A stretch of 64,000 nt of DNA from Streptomyces griseoviridis. Lineage in GTDB: Bacteria; Actinomycetota; Actinomycetes; Streptomycetales; Streptomycetaceae. The position numbers and the translations under genes are program-made. The stretch covers positions 4,987,501 through 5,051,500 of the forward strand of contig NZ_CP029078.1 of NCBI RefSeq assembly GCF_005222485.1. The letters are read 5' to 3'. The stretch's first letter is position 1. Every line of letters begins with the position of its first letter. This document shows, piece by piece, positions 15,931-23,840 of this stretch. The notes under the pieces were generated by a model. It did no database searches, was not told the DNA's origin, and was given only the letters and a program-made list of their open reading frames with translations.

Positions 15931-16776
15931 ATGCCACGGAGAAGGGTGATCACGGGGCGGAGCCAGGAGCCACGACGGCGCTACGCCGAAGAGATCCGGT
16001 TGCTTCGTAATGAACGCGGTTTCAGCCTGCGGCAGTTGTCGGAGGAAGTGGGTTGGGACCCTTCTCTGTTCGGCAAGTTGGAGAGCGGGGCGACGCTGGG
16101 GAGCCCCGAGGTAGCGCAGGCTCTCGATCACTACTACGAGACGCCAGGGCTGCTACTGGCCTTGTGGGAACTGGCAGTTAGTGACCCCACGCAGTTCAAG
16201 GAGCAGTACCGGCGGTACATGATTTTGGAGAGTGAGGCAGCGAGCCTGTGGCAGTACTCCGTGAGCATCGTGCCGGGTCTGCTTCAGACAGACGCCTACG
16301 CCCGCGAAGTCCTCGCTCTGGGCGGCTGGAAGGGCAAGGACCTGGAGCGGCAGGTTGAGGCGCGCACCGGGCGACGGAAGCTGCTGGAGGGGTGTGAGGA
16401 CGTCCCGCCATTCCGCGCGCTCCTCGCGGAAGCAGTGCTGCGTACACCGCTGCAAGACCGCCAGGCGTGGCGCGAACAACTGGAGTTCTTGGCGGAGGTG
16501 GGGGAGCGGAAGCACATCAAGCTTCAGGTGATGCCGCAAAGCGCCGGACTCGGCGGGCTGGTGAACACCGACGTGATGTTCCTGCGTCTGCTGGACGGTG
16601 TCACTGTGGCCTACACGGAGAACTCGCATCGCGGCGAACTGATCGAAGAATCAGCCTCAGTTGAGCCGCTGCTACTTGCGTACGATGCGATGCGGGACGC
16701 GGCCATGAACTTGGACGCGTCGCGGGCGTTCATCCTGCGGCTGTTGGAGGAAGTACCGTGCGAGCCATCGACCTGA
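15931..16776 (+). CDS. Second XRE-family regulator with DUF5753 domain
   Basis: A 281-residue regulator. HTH at about residues 20-70 (YAEEIRLLRNERGFSLRQLS, then WDPSLFGKLESG); DUF5753-like sensor domain with VSIVPGLLQTDAYAREVLAL and IKLQVMPQSAGLGGLVNTD. I choose ATG 15931 with GGAGGGA nine bases before it; the open frame continues upstream but without a site. The DUF397 gene overlaps its end by 19 bp. Codon third positions carry clearly more A/T (CTT, GTT, AGT, GCA, CTA) than neighbours, which may mean more recent acquisition. Confidence 0.88.
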   Translation: MPRRRVITGRSQEPRRRYAEEIRLLRNERGFSLRQLSEEVGWDPSLFGKLESGATLGSPEVAQALDHYYETPGLLLALWELAVSDPTQFKEQYRRYMILESEAASLWQYSVSIVPGLLQTDAYAREVLALGGWKGKDLERQVEARTGRRKLLEGCEDVPPFRALLAEAVLRTPLQDRQAWREQLEFLAEVGERKHIKLQVMPQSAGLGGLVNTDVMFLRLLDGVTVAYTENSHRGELIEESASVEPLLLAYDAMRDAAMNLDASRAFILRLLEEVPCEPST

Positions 16777-17042
16777 ATAACGTGACGTGGCGCAAGAGCA
16801 GCTACAGCAATCCGGACGGCGGCAACTGCATCGAGGTCTCCCACGACTTCCTGGGCGGCGCCGCCTGGCGTAAGAGCAGCCACAGCAACCCTGACGGCGG
16901 CCAGTGCCTGGAGTTCGCCGACAACCTGCCCGTCGTCCCCGTCCGGGACAGCAAGGACCCCGCCCGCACCCCCCTCGTCTTCGAAGCCGGCGCCTGGTCC
17001 GTCTTCGCCGACGCCGTCGCGCGGGGCGACCTCGGCCGCTGA
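16758..17042 (+). CDS. DUF397 protein with internally duplicated motif
   Basis: A 94-residue DUF397 protein, started at GTG 16758 inside the end of the XRE gene (19-bp overlap, coupled translation). The family motif occurs twice: WRKSSYSNPDGGNCIEV (11-27) and WRKSSHSNPDGGQCLEF (37-53), 26 residues apart. Only the second is followed by the usual VVPVRDSKDPARTPLVFEAGAW. This is a tandem duplication of the first half. Presumed partner of the preceding XRE regulator. Confidence 0.85.
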   Translation: MRAIDLNNVTWRKSSYSNPDGGNCIEVSHDFLGGAAWRKSSHSNPDGGQCLEFADNLPVVPVRDSKDPARTPLVFEAGAWSVFADAVARGDLGR

Positions 17043-17050
17043 GCGAGGCC

Positions 17051-18463
17051 CTAGTGGTGGAAGCCGGTCGCCGCACCCCTGTCACGCGTCAACGGGTGCG
17101 GCTGCCTGCGCAGTTCGGGCAGCAGACGGCTCAGATCCTCGATGAACAGGTCCGCCAGGTCCTCCGAGAAGCCGTTGCGGCACACCACCCGCACCACCGA
17201 CAGATCCTCCCGGTTCGGCGGGAACGTGTACGCGGGCACCAGCCAGCCGTTCTCCCGCAGCCGCCTGGCGACGTCGAACACGTCGTAGGACGTCACGTCG
17301 TCGGCCGTGGTGAAGGCGAAGACGGGCAGCTCGTCCCCGCGGGTGAGGAGCCGGAAGTCGCCAAGGCCCTCCACCCGGGAGGCGAGTGAGCGGGCCACGT
17401 CCCTGGTCGACTGCTGCACGGCCCTGAAGCCCTCCCGGCCGAGCCGCAGCAGCGTGTAGTACTGCGCGACGACCTGCGCGCCCGGACGCGAGAAGTTCAG
17501 CGCGAACGTCGGCATGTCACCGCCCAAATAGTTGACGCGGAAGACGAGTTCCTCGGGCAGCGCGTCCTTGTCCCGCCACAGCGCCCAGCCGACGCCCGGG
17601 TAGACCAGGCCGTACTTGTGGCCCGACGTGTTGACGGACGCCACCCGGGGGAGCCTGAAGTCCCAGACCAGGTCGGGGTCGAGGAAGGGCGCGATCATCG
17701 CGCCGGACGCGCCGTCGACGTGCACCGGGATGTCGAGTCCGGTGCGCTCCTGGAGGGCGTCGAGGGCCGCGCACAGGTCGGCGACCGGCTCGTAGGACCC
17801 GTCGAAGGTGGAGCCGAGGATGCCGACGACCCCGATGGTGTTCTCGTCGCAGAGATCGGCGGCGGCCTGCGGATCGAGGTGGAAGCGGTCGCCCTCCATG
17901 GGCACCGTGCGGGCCTCCACCTCCCAGAAGTTGCAGAACTTCTCCCAGCACACCTGGACGTTGACGCCCATGACCAGGTTGGGCCGCACGTCGTGCGCCG
18001 GGTAGCGGTCGGCGTTGCGCTGCGCCCAGCGCCGCTTCATGGCGAGCCCGGCGAGCATGCACGCCTCGCTTGAGCCGGTCGTGGAACAGCCCACCGCGGC
18101 GGCCGGGTCGGGCGCGTTCCACAGGTCGGCGAGCATCGCCACACAGCGCCGCTCCAGCTCGGCGGTGCGCGGGTACTCGTCCTTGTCGATCATGTTCTTG
18201 TCCCGGCACTCCGCCATCAGCACCCCGGCCTGCGGCTCCATCCAGGTGGTGACGAACGTGGCGAGGTTGAGCCGCGAGTTGCCGTCCAGCATCAGCTCGT
18301 CGTGGACGAGCTGGTACGCCGTCGACGGCGGCAGCGGCTGGTCGGGCAGCCGGTGCTTGGGCGGCGCGTCGGTCATGCCCGCGACCGGGTTCGCCTCCCC
18401 GAAGAACGGATTGACGGAGAGCGCGTGCCCGTCGTCGTGCTCGGAACCCTTGTGCAGCGCCAT
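17051..18463 (-). CDS. gadB: Glutamate decarboxylase
   Basis: A 470-residue PLP enzyme converting glutamate to 4-aminobutyrate and CO2, consuming a proton. PLP Lys is Lys283 in NTSGHKYGLVYPG; other family phrases are TTWMEPQAGVLMAEC, GCSTTGSSEACMLAGLAMK and HVDGASGAMIAPF. Length and order match bacterial GadA/GadB. The start at 18463 has a GGAGGAGAG site. The ClC protein gene ends 67 bp upstream on the same strand, so the two likely form one unit. No glutamate/GABA antiporter is visible in the window. Confidence 0.93.
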   Translation of the reverse strand: MALHKGSEHDDGHALSVNPFFGEANPVAGMTDAPPKHRLPDQPLPPSTAYQLVHDELMLDGNSRLNLATFVTTWMEPQAGVLMAECRDKNMIDKDEYPRTAELERRCVAMLADLWNAPDPAAAVGCSTTGSSEACMLAGLAMKRRWAQRNADRYPAHDVRPNLVMGVNVQVCWEKFCNFWEVEARTVPMEGDRFHLDPQAAADLCDENTIGVVGILGSTFDGSYEPVADLCAALDALQERTGLDIPVHVDGASGAMIAPFLDPDLVWDFRLPRVASVNTSGHKYGLVYPGVGWALWRDKDALPEELVFRVNYLGGDMPTFALNFSRPGAQVVAQYYTLLRLGREGFRAVQQSTRDVARSLASRVEGLGDFRLLTRGDELPVFAFTTADDVTSYDVFDVARRLRENGWLVPAYTFPPNREDLSVVRVVCRNGFSEDLADLFIEDLSRLLPELRRQPHPLTRDRGAATGFHH

Positions 18464-18530
18464 GAACGATCTCTCCTCCTGGTCTCGTGCGCGGTCGTTG
18501 TCTCGTCCTCGGGAACCGGTGGTCGCACGG

Positions 18531-19862
18531 TCACACGACCGGGCTCCCGTCGTCGTGGAGCTGCATCTGGGGGCGGCCGGTCACCAGCAGCCAGGCGGGC
18601 AGTGACGCGAAGCACAGCAGGGCGAGGATCGCCGGGGAGTCCACCAGGACGGCGGCCGTGAACAGACTCACCCAGCCCTGCCGGGTGACGGCCAGCAGCA
18701 TGCCGAGCACCCCGCACGCGACACCGAGCGACGGGTCGACGGCGGGCACCAGCTGGTGCGCGGCGAGACCGAAGGACGCGCCGACGAACACCGCGGGGAA
18801 GATCCGGCCGCCCCTGAACCCGCTGGACGCGGCGACCAGCAGCGCGGCCAGCTTCACCACCGCCATCGTCAGGAACTGCCCGGCCGTCCAGCCGTCCGGG
18901 TCCCGGGCCAGCTCCCCGACCTCGTCCAGGCCCTTGAACAACGTCAGATGGCCGCCCAGGGCCCCCAGCAGACCCAGCACGACCCCGCCCGCGGGCAGCA
19001 TCAGCATCGGATGGCGCAGCCGCCTGAAGGCGCCGTGCACGAAGGGGAAGGCGTGCACGGCGGCCATCCCGAGGACCGCCGCGAGCGAGGCCACCACGAG
19101 CGAGGCCAGCAGATCGCCCCAGTGGGGTCCGCCGAACGGGGGCAGATGGAGATCGAACGTCGGATGCGCCACCAGGGTGGTGGTCAGCGCCCCCACCGCC
19201 GCCGCGGCCAGCGGCGCGAACAGGCTGTCCCACAGCCGCCCCTTCGCCCCCCGGCCGGCCAGCGCCTCGGAGATGACCAGGGCCGCCGCCACCGGCGTGC
19301 CGAACAGCGCGCCGATCGTCGCCGACTCCGCGAGCACCGGCCAGATCGCGCCGGGCGCCCGCGGCAGGAACCGGCTGCCCAGCCAGAACGCCAGCCCCAC
19401 GTTGACCGCGATGATCGGGTTCTCCGGGCCGAGACTGGGACCGCCCGCCAGCATCAGCGCCGTCGCCAGCACCAGACCGGGCAGCACCCTGGGCGGCAGC
19501 ACCGGCGCGTCCAGGCCGAGGGTGGCCGGATCGGGGCCCGCGTGCCCGGGGACCCTCCACACCACCAGGCCCACCGCGACGCCGGTCGCGGTGAGCATGA
19601 CCATCATCCACAGCACCGAGTACCGGCCCACCCCGAGGGCGTCGGGCAGGTTCTTCCACAGCACGCCCTGCAACAGCTCGGCGGCCTCGCTCACCCCGAC
19701 GAACAGCAGACTCGCCAGCACGCCCACGGCCACCGCGGGCAGCAGCGACGCGAGCAGCACCCGGGCCGAGGGCGCGGCGGGCGCCGACGGCGGGCCGGGC
19801 GCGGGCGGGCCGGCCGCCGGCCGGGCCGTGTCAGGGGGCACGCGATCACCACAAGCCGTCAT
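18531..19862 (-). CDS. ClC-family chloride channel/transporter
   Basis: A 443-residue integral membrane protein with about ten hydrophobic segments. The ClC gating region reads GGPSLGPENPI, keeping the gating Glu (GREGP equivalent), and the later selectivity segment reads SSGFRGGRIFPAVFVGA (GxFxP type). The N-terminal ~33 residues are Pro/Ala-rich and cytoplasmic. There is no CBS domain. Directly followed by glutamate decarboxylase. In E. coli ClC proteins balance charge during decarboxylase-based acid resistance, so the same job is a fair inference here. Confidence 0.88.
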   Translation of the reverse strand: MTACGDRVPPDTARPAAGPPAPGPPSAPAAPSARVLLASLLPAVAVGVLASLLFVGVSEAAELLQGVLWKNLPDALGVGRYSVLWMMVMLTATGVAVGLVVWRVPGHAGPDPATLGLDAPVLPPRVLPGLVLATALMLAGGPSLGPENPIIAVNVGLAFWLGSRFLPRAPGAIWPVLAESATIGALFGTPVAAALVISEALAGRGAKGRLWDSLFAPLAAAAVGALTTTLVAHPTFDLHLPPFGGPHWGDLLASLVVASLAAVLGMAAVHAFPFVHGAFRRLRHPMLMLPAGGVVLGLLGALGGHLTLFKGLDEVGELARDPDGWTAGQFLTMAVVKLAALLVAASSGFRGGRIFPAVFVGASFGLAAHQLVPAVDPSLGVACGVLGMLLAVTRQGWVSLFTAAVLVDSPAILALLCFASLPAWLLVTGRPQMQLHDDGSPVV

Positions 19863-19881
19863 AAGGGGCCGTCGAGGCCAT

Positions 19882-19941
19882 GAGGGGCATGGGGGCAGGA
19901 GGGGCAGGAGGGGTATGGGGGGCAGGAAGGGTATGGGGGCA
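19882..19941. repeat. Purine-rich short repeat upstream of the ClC gene
   Basis: GGGGCAGGAGGGGCAGGAGG and similar GGGGTATGGGGG units repeat over about 60 bp. Several runs of four or more G occur, so G-quadruplex formation is conceivable in the ClC 5' region. Confidence 0.55.
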
Positions 19942-20016
19942 CGAGGCGCAGCGGGGGTCTCGGCAAGCGCGGCATCCGGCTCGGGAGGCGCCGGCCGCCG
20001 TGGCGCGGGGCCGGGG

Positions 20017-20382
20017 TCACTCCCGGGCCAGCACCACCGCCGTCCCGTACGCGCACACCTCGGTGCCCAGGTCCGCCGCCTCCGTCACGTCGAAGCGGAA
20101 CATCAGCACCGCGTTCGCGCCCCGCGCGCGTGCCTGCTCGACGAGCCGCTCCATCGCCTGGTTGCGGGTCTGCACCAGCGTCTTGGTCAGCCCCTTCAGC
20201 TCGCCGCCGACCATCGACTTCAGACCCGCGCCGATCTGGCTGCCCAGATGGCGCGAGCGCACCGTCAGACCGAAGACCTCACCGATGACCTCCTGGACGC
20301 GGTGGCCCGGGACGTCGTTCGTCGTGACGACCAGTACATCCGGCCGGGGCCCCTGGCCGCCGCCGTACTCTTCGATGCCCAT
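20017..20382 (-). CDS. YbjQ/UPF0145 family protein
   Basis: A 121-residue member of the small YbjQ family (DUF74). Family phrases: VLVVTTNDVPGHRVQEVIGE, GGELKGLTKTLVQTRNQAMERL and ARARGANAVLMFRFD. Members form oligomeric rings; their biochemical role is unknown. Start at 20382 (MGIEEYGG), with GGGAG about 13 bases upstream; an upstream in-frame ATG gives an unlikely extension. Divergent from dedA. Confidence 0.85.
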   Translation of the reverse strand: MGIEEYGGGQGPRPDVLVVTTNDVPGHRVQEVIGEVFGLTVRSRHLGSQIGAGLKSMVGGELKGLTKTLVQTRNQAMERLVEQARARGANAVLMFRFDVTEAADLGTEVCAYGTAVVLARE

Positions 20383-20522
20383 GGGCCACAGCTTGCTCCC
20401 AGGGCCCGCACAGCGCATCCCGGAGCCACCCGTGGAACCTGGGACGGGCACATTCCGTTGATAGCTTTGTGCGGCCTCACACTGGACGCCGTATCCGCAC
20501 CCACCCCCTGGAGCCCGGAACC

Positions 20523-21446
20523 GTGACGACGCTTGCCCTCGGCCCGAGCTGGCTCGATCCGAACTACCTCCTGGACACGTTCGGCATCTGGGGCCTGCTC
20601 CTCATCGTCTTCGCGGAATCGGGCCTGCTCATCGGCTTCTTCCTGCCCGGCGACTCGCTGCTGTTCACGGCCGGTCTGCTGATCACCTCCCACCAGCTGA
20701 ACTTCCCGCTCTGGGGCGCCATCGCGCTGATCTGCGTCGCCGCGATCCTCGGCGACCAGGCGGGCTACATGTTCGGCAAGAAGGTCGGCCCCTCTCTCTT
20801 CAGCCGCCCCGACTCCCGCCTCTTCAAGCAGGAGAACGTGGTCAAGGCCCACGAGTTCTTCGAGAAGTACGGCCCCAAGTCGCTGGTCCTGGCCCGCTTC
20901 GTGCCGGTGGTGCGCACCTTCACGCCGATCATCGCGGGCGTCAGCGGCATGAAGTACCGCTCGTTCCTGATCTTCAATGTGATCGGCGGCGTCCTGTGGG
21001 GCGCGGGCGTCACCCTGCTCGGCTCGTGGCTCGGCAAGATCGACTTTGTCAAGCAGAACATCGAGGCGATCCTGATCCTGATCGTCCTCGTGTCGGTCGT
21101 GCCGATCATCATCGAGTTCCTGCGGGCCCGCTCGAAGAACAAGAAGGCCGCGGCCGAGGCCCCCGAGCAGCAGTACCCGCAGCCCCAGGAGTGGGCGCCC
21201 GCCCCGCCGATGGACGACGCCACGACCCAGCTGCGCCGCATCCCGCCGGCCGAGCACCAGCAGTCCTACCCCCCGCAGCACCAGCAGCCGCAGGCCCAGC
21301 CGCACCCCCAGCACCAGCAGCCGCAGCAGCCGTACGACCCGAACCAGGACTACTACGCCCCGCAGTACCCGCAGCAGCAGCCGTACCCGCCGCAGCAGCC
21401 GAACCAGCAGCAGTACCCGTACAACAACAACGGCGGCGGCTACTGA
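20523..21446 (+). CDS. DedA-family membrane protein with Gln/Pro/Tyr-rich tail
   Basis: A 307-residue protein from GTG 20523. Residues 1-205 are a DedA/SNARE-associated domain: GLLIGFFLPGDSLLFTAGLL, GKKVGPSLFSRP, FFEKYGPKSLVLARFVPVVR and FNVIGGVLWGAG. DedA proteins act as lipid carriers (undecaprenyl phosphate or phosphatidylethanolamine flipping in some members). After the last membrane helix and a KNKK stretch there is a ~95-residue disordered tail very rich in Gln, Pro and Tyr, unusual for the family. Confidence 0.88.
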   Translation: MTTLALGPSWLDPNYLLDTFGIWGLLLIVFAESGLLIGFFLPGDSLLFTAGLLITSHQLNFPLWGAIALICVAAILGDQAGYMFGKKVGPSLFSRPDSRLFKQENVVKAHEFFEKYGPKSLVLARFVPVVRTFTPIIAGVSGMKYRSFLIFNVIGGVLWGAGVTLLGSWLGKIDFVKQNIEAILILIVLVSVVPIIIEFLRARSKNKKAAAEAPEQQYPQPQEWAPAPPMDDATTQLRRIPPAEHQQSYPPQHQQPQAQPHPQHQQPQQPYDPNQDYYAPQYPQQQPYPPQQPNQQQYPYNNNGGGY

Positions 21447-21495
21447 GGACCGCGGACCACGGGCGGGCCGGGGGGCGGACGGGTCGAGGGGCTCT

Positions 21496-23163
21496 CTAGA
21501 AGCCCCGGGTCCGCTTCGCCGCCCTGCGGCCCGCCGCGCTCTCGCCGCCCGGCAGCCGCAGGAACAGCCGCGAGATCTCCGACCCGAGGTTCACCCCGAT
21601 CGCGATGGCCATCGCCAGCGCCGCCGCCTTAGACAGCGACACCAGACCGCTGTCGACGTCGTTCTGGGCGATGGCCAGCAGCCCGAAGTACGTCGCCGAA
21701 CCGGGCAGCAGCGGCCCGATCGCGGCCGTCGTGTACGGCAGCGCCGACGCGAACCGGTACCGGGACAGCAACTGCCCGAACAGCCCCACGAGCCCCGCCG
21801 CGACGGCCGTGGACGCCACCGGCGAGATCTCGCCGGTGACATGCATCGCGCCGTACACCGACCAGGCCACCCCGCCGTTCAGGGTCACCGCGAGCACGGT
21901 GGATCGTTCCTGCTGGAGCAGGACCGCGAAGGTCAGCGACAGCAGCATCGAGGCGCCGATCTGCCACAGCGGCTGTTTCGAACTGCCCAGCGCCGCGTCC
22001 GGGTTGAGATGCGCGCCCAACTGCACCCCGACGTAGAGCATCACCAGCACGCCGATGACGATGCCCACGAAGAAGTACATGACTTCGAGGAGCCGCGCGG
22101 CGGCCGTGATGTAGAAGCCCGTCAGGCCGTCCTGCACCCCCGCCACCAGGGCCCGCCCCGGCAGCAGCGCGAACAGCCCACCGGTGATCACCGCGGACGC
22201 CTTCACGTCCACGTGCGCCAGCGTCAGCGCGACGCCCATCGCGGCCGGCGGCATCGCGGCCACCGTGAACTGGTAGAACTCCGGCAGCCCGCGCCCCGCG
22301 CACAGCCACGCCAGCCGGTCGCCGAGCATCGCGCCGAGCGCCGCCGCGACGAACACCACCAGGTCACCGCCGACCAGCACCGAGGCGCCGCCCGCGAGCA
22401 GCCCGCTCGCCAGCGTCAGCACCCAGGTCGGGTACGGGTGCCGGTTGCGCCGTATCTCCGCCAGCCGCCGGTAGGCGTCCTCGAGGGAGATGTGCGTCTC
22501 CGGGTCGCTCAGGTCGTCCACCAACTGGAACACGGACGCCAGCCGGGTGTAGTCGGTCACCCGCCGCCGTACCGTCCGCGACGCCGTCACCGGATCGTCC
22601 ACCAGGGACGGCTGGTAGGAGATCGACAGCAGCGTGAAGGTGACGGTCGGCTCGCACCGGTCGAGGCCGTAGGAGCGGCACACCGCGAACATCGCGGCCT
22701 CCACGTCCTCCGCGCCCTCGCCGCCCGCGAGCAGCAACTCCCCGATGCGCAGCGTCAGGTCGAGCACCCGGGGGACGGCGGGACCCGAGTCGTCGGCCTT
22801 CTGCGCCTGCTCGGGCGCCGGCCGGTCGGCCACCGGCATCCGCAGCATCGTGCGCATCCGGTCCTGCCACGGCACGTTCTTGGTCAGACTGACCATCGGC
22901 ACACCGGAGGCGGGCGTGAACGCGCTCGGCGCCTCCCTGGCGCTGTACGTGGCGGGCGTGTTGAACGCCGACCCCTCCGTCTCGGCCGCCGACTGCGCCA
23001 CCTCGAGCCCGGCCGGGACCGTGAACTCCGACGTCGTCTCCGGCTCCGCCGCGGCTCCCCGCGCCAGGGCGAGCCCCGTCGGGATCGCGAACTCGGACGT
23101 GATCTCCGGGTCGTAGCCCCGCGCCTCGTCCGACCGCGGCTTTCGGTCCTCCGCCTCCGTCAC
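21496..23163 (-). CDS. ThrE-type threonine/serine exporter family protein
   Basis: A 555-residue protein with both modules of the ThrE family fused: a cytoplasmic ThrE N-terminal domain (RVLDLTLRIGELLLAGGEGA, about 133-152, then YSLDR-like SYGLDRCEPTVTF) and about ten membrane helices, ending in the ThrE_2-like half (LSRYRFASALPYTTAAIGPL, LLPGSATYFG). Residues 1-125 are a low-complexity cytoplasmic extension. It should export threonine, serine or related small solutes. Single gene; downstream of ppa on the same strand. Confidence 0.85.
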   Translation of the reverse strand: MTEAEDRKPRSDEARGYDPEITSEFAIPTGLALARGAAAEPETTSEFTVPAGLEVAQSAAETEGSAFNTPATYSAREAPSAFTPASGVPMVSLTKNVPWQDRMRTMLRMPVADRPAPEQAQKADDSGPAVPRVLDLTLRIGELLLAGGEGAEDVEAAMFAVCRSYGLDRCEPTVTFTLLSISYQPSLVDDPVTASRTVRRRVTDYTRLASVFQLVDDLSDPETHISLEDAYRRLAEIRRNRHPYPTWVLTLASGLLAGGASVLVGGDLVVFVAAALGAMLGDRLAWLCAGRGLPEFYQFTVAAMPPAAMGVALTLAHVDVKASAVITGGLFALLPGRALVAGVQDGLTGFYITAAARLLEVMYFFVGIVIGVLVMLYVGVQLGAHLNPDAALGSSKQPLWQIGASMLLSLTFAVLLQQERSTVLAVTLNGGVAWSVYGAMHVTGEISPVASTAVAAGLVGLFGQLLSRYRFASALPYTTAAIGPLLPGSATYFGLLAIAQNDVDSGLVSLSKAAALAMAIAIGVNLGSEISRLFLRLPGGESAAGRRAAKRTRGF

Positions 23164-23222
23164 TGACGCAACGCTCCTCGAACGACGCCTTCGGTCAGCC
23201 TCAGTATGCGCACAGACACGCC

Positions 23223-23254
23223 GACGGGCCGCACGCCCACGCGTACGGCCCGTC
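23223..23254 (-). terminator. Terminator hairpin after ppa
   Basis: GACGGGCCG (23223-23231) pairs with CGGCCCGTC (23246-23254). It lies 15 bp past the ppa stop. Confidence 0.6.
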
Positions 23255-23269
23255 CGGAGAGCGGGGAGG

Positions 23270-23776
23270 TCAGTGGCCGCCCTGCTCCTTGAAGCGCTTG
23301 TAGGACTTCTCGATCTCCGCCTCGGCGTCCGTACGGCCCACCCAGTCGGCGCCCTCGACGGACTTGCCCGGCTCCAGGTCCTTGTAGACCTCGAAGAAGT
23401 GCTGGATCTCCAGGCGGTCGAACTCCGAGACGTGGTGGATGTCCCTGAGGTGCTCCACCCGCGGGTCGGTGGCCGGCACGCACAGCAGCTTGTCGTCGCC
23501 GCCCGCCTCGTCCGTCATGCGGAACATGCCGATCGCACGGCACTTGATGAGGCAGCCCGGGAACGTGGGCTCGTCCAGGATGACGAGCGCGTCCAACGGG
23601 TCGCCGTCCTCGCCGAGGGTGTTCTCGACGAAGCCGTAGTCGGTCGGGTAGGCGGTCGAGGTGAAGAGGCGACGGTCCAGGCGGATCCGACCGGTCTCGT
23701 GGTCCACCTCGTACTTGTTCCGCGAACCCTTCGGGATCTCGATCGTGACGTCGAACTCCACCGGTGGCTCCTCCAT
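23270..23776 (-). CDS. ppa: Inorganic pyrophosphatase
   Basis: A family I pyrophosphatase, 168 residues, hydrolysing PPi to two phosphates and driving biosynthesis. Metal/PPi site [11 protein letters not shown] (56-66), plus [20 protein letters not shown]. The start is uncertain: ATG 23776 (MEEPPVEF) or GTG 23785. Neither has a clear ribosome binding site, and AACTAT lies 9 bases before 23776, so a leaderless message is possible. Divergent from dacB with a short gap. Confidence 0.95.
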   Translation of the reverse strand: MEEPPVEFDVTIEIPKGSRNKYEVDHETGRIRLDRRLFTSTAYPTDYGFVENTLGEDGDPLDALVILDEPTFPGCLIKCRAIGMFRMTDEAGGDDKLLCVPATDPRVEHLRDIHHVSEFDRLEIQHFFEVYKDLEPGKSVEGADWVGRTDAEAEIEKSYKRFKEQGGH

Positions 23777-23840
23777 GATCAGCACATAGTTCTGGTGGTT
23801 AAGTGTCCCTCACGCCGCAGTGTGATCGCGAAAGGGGCTG

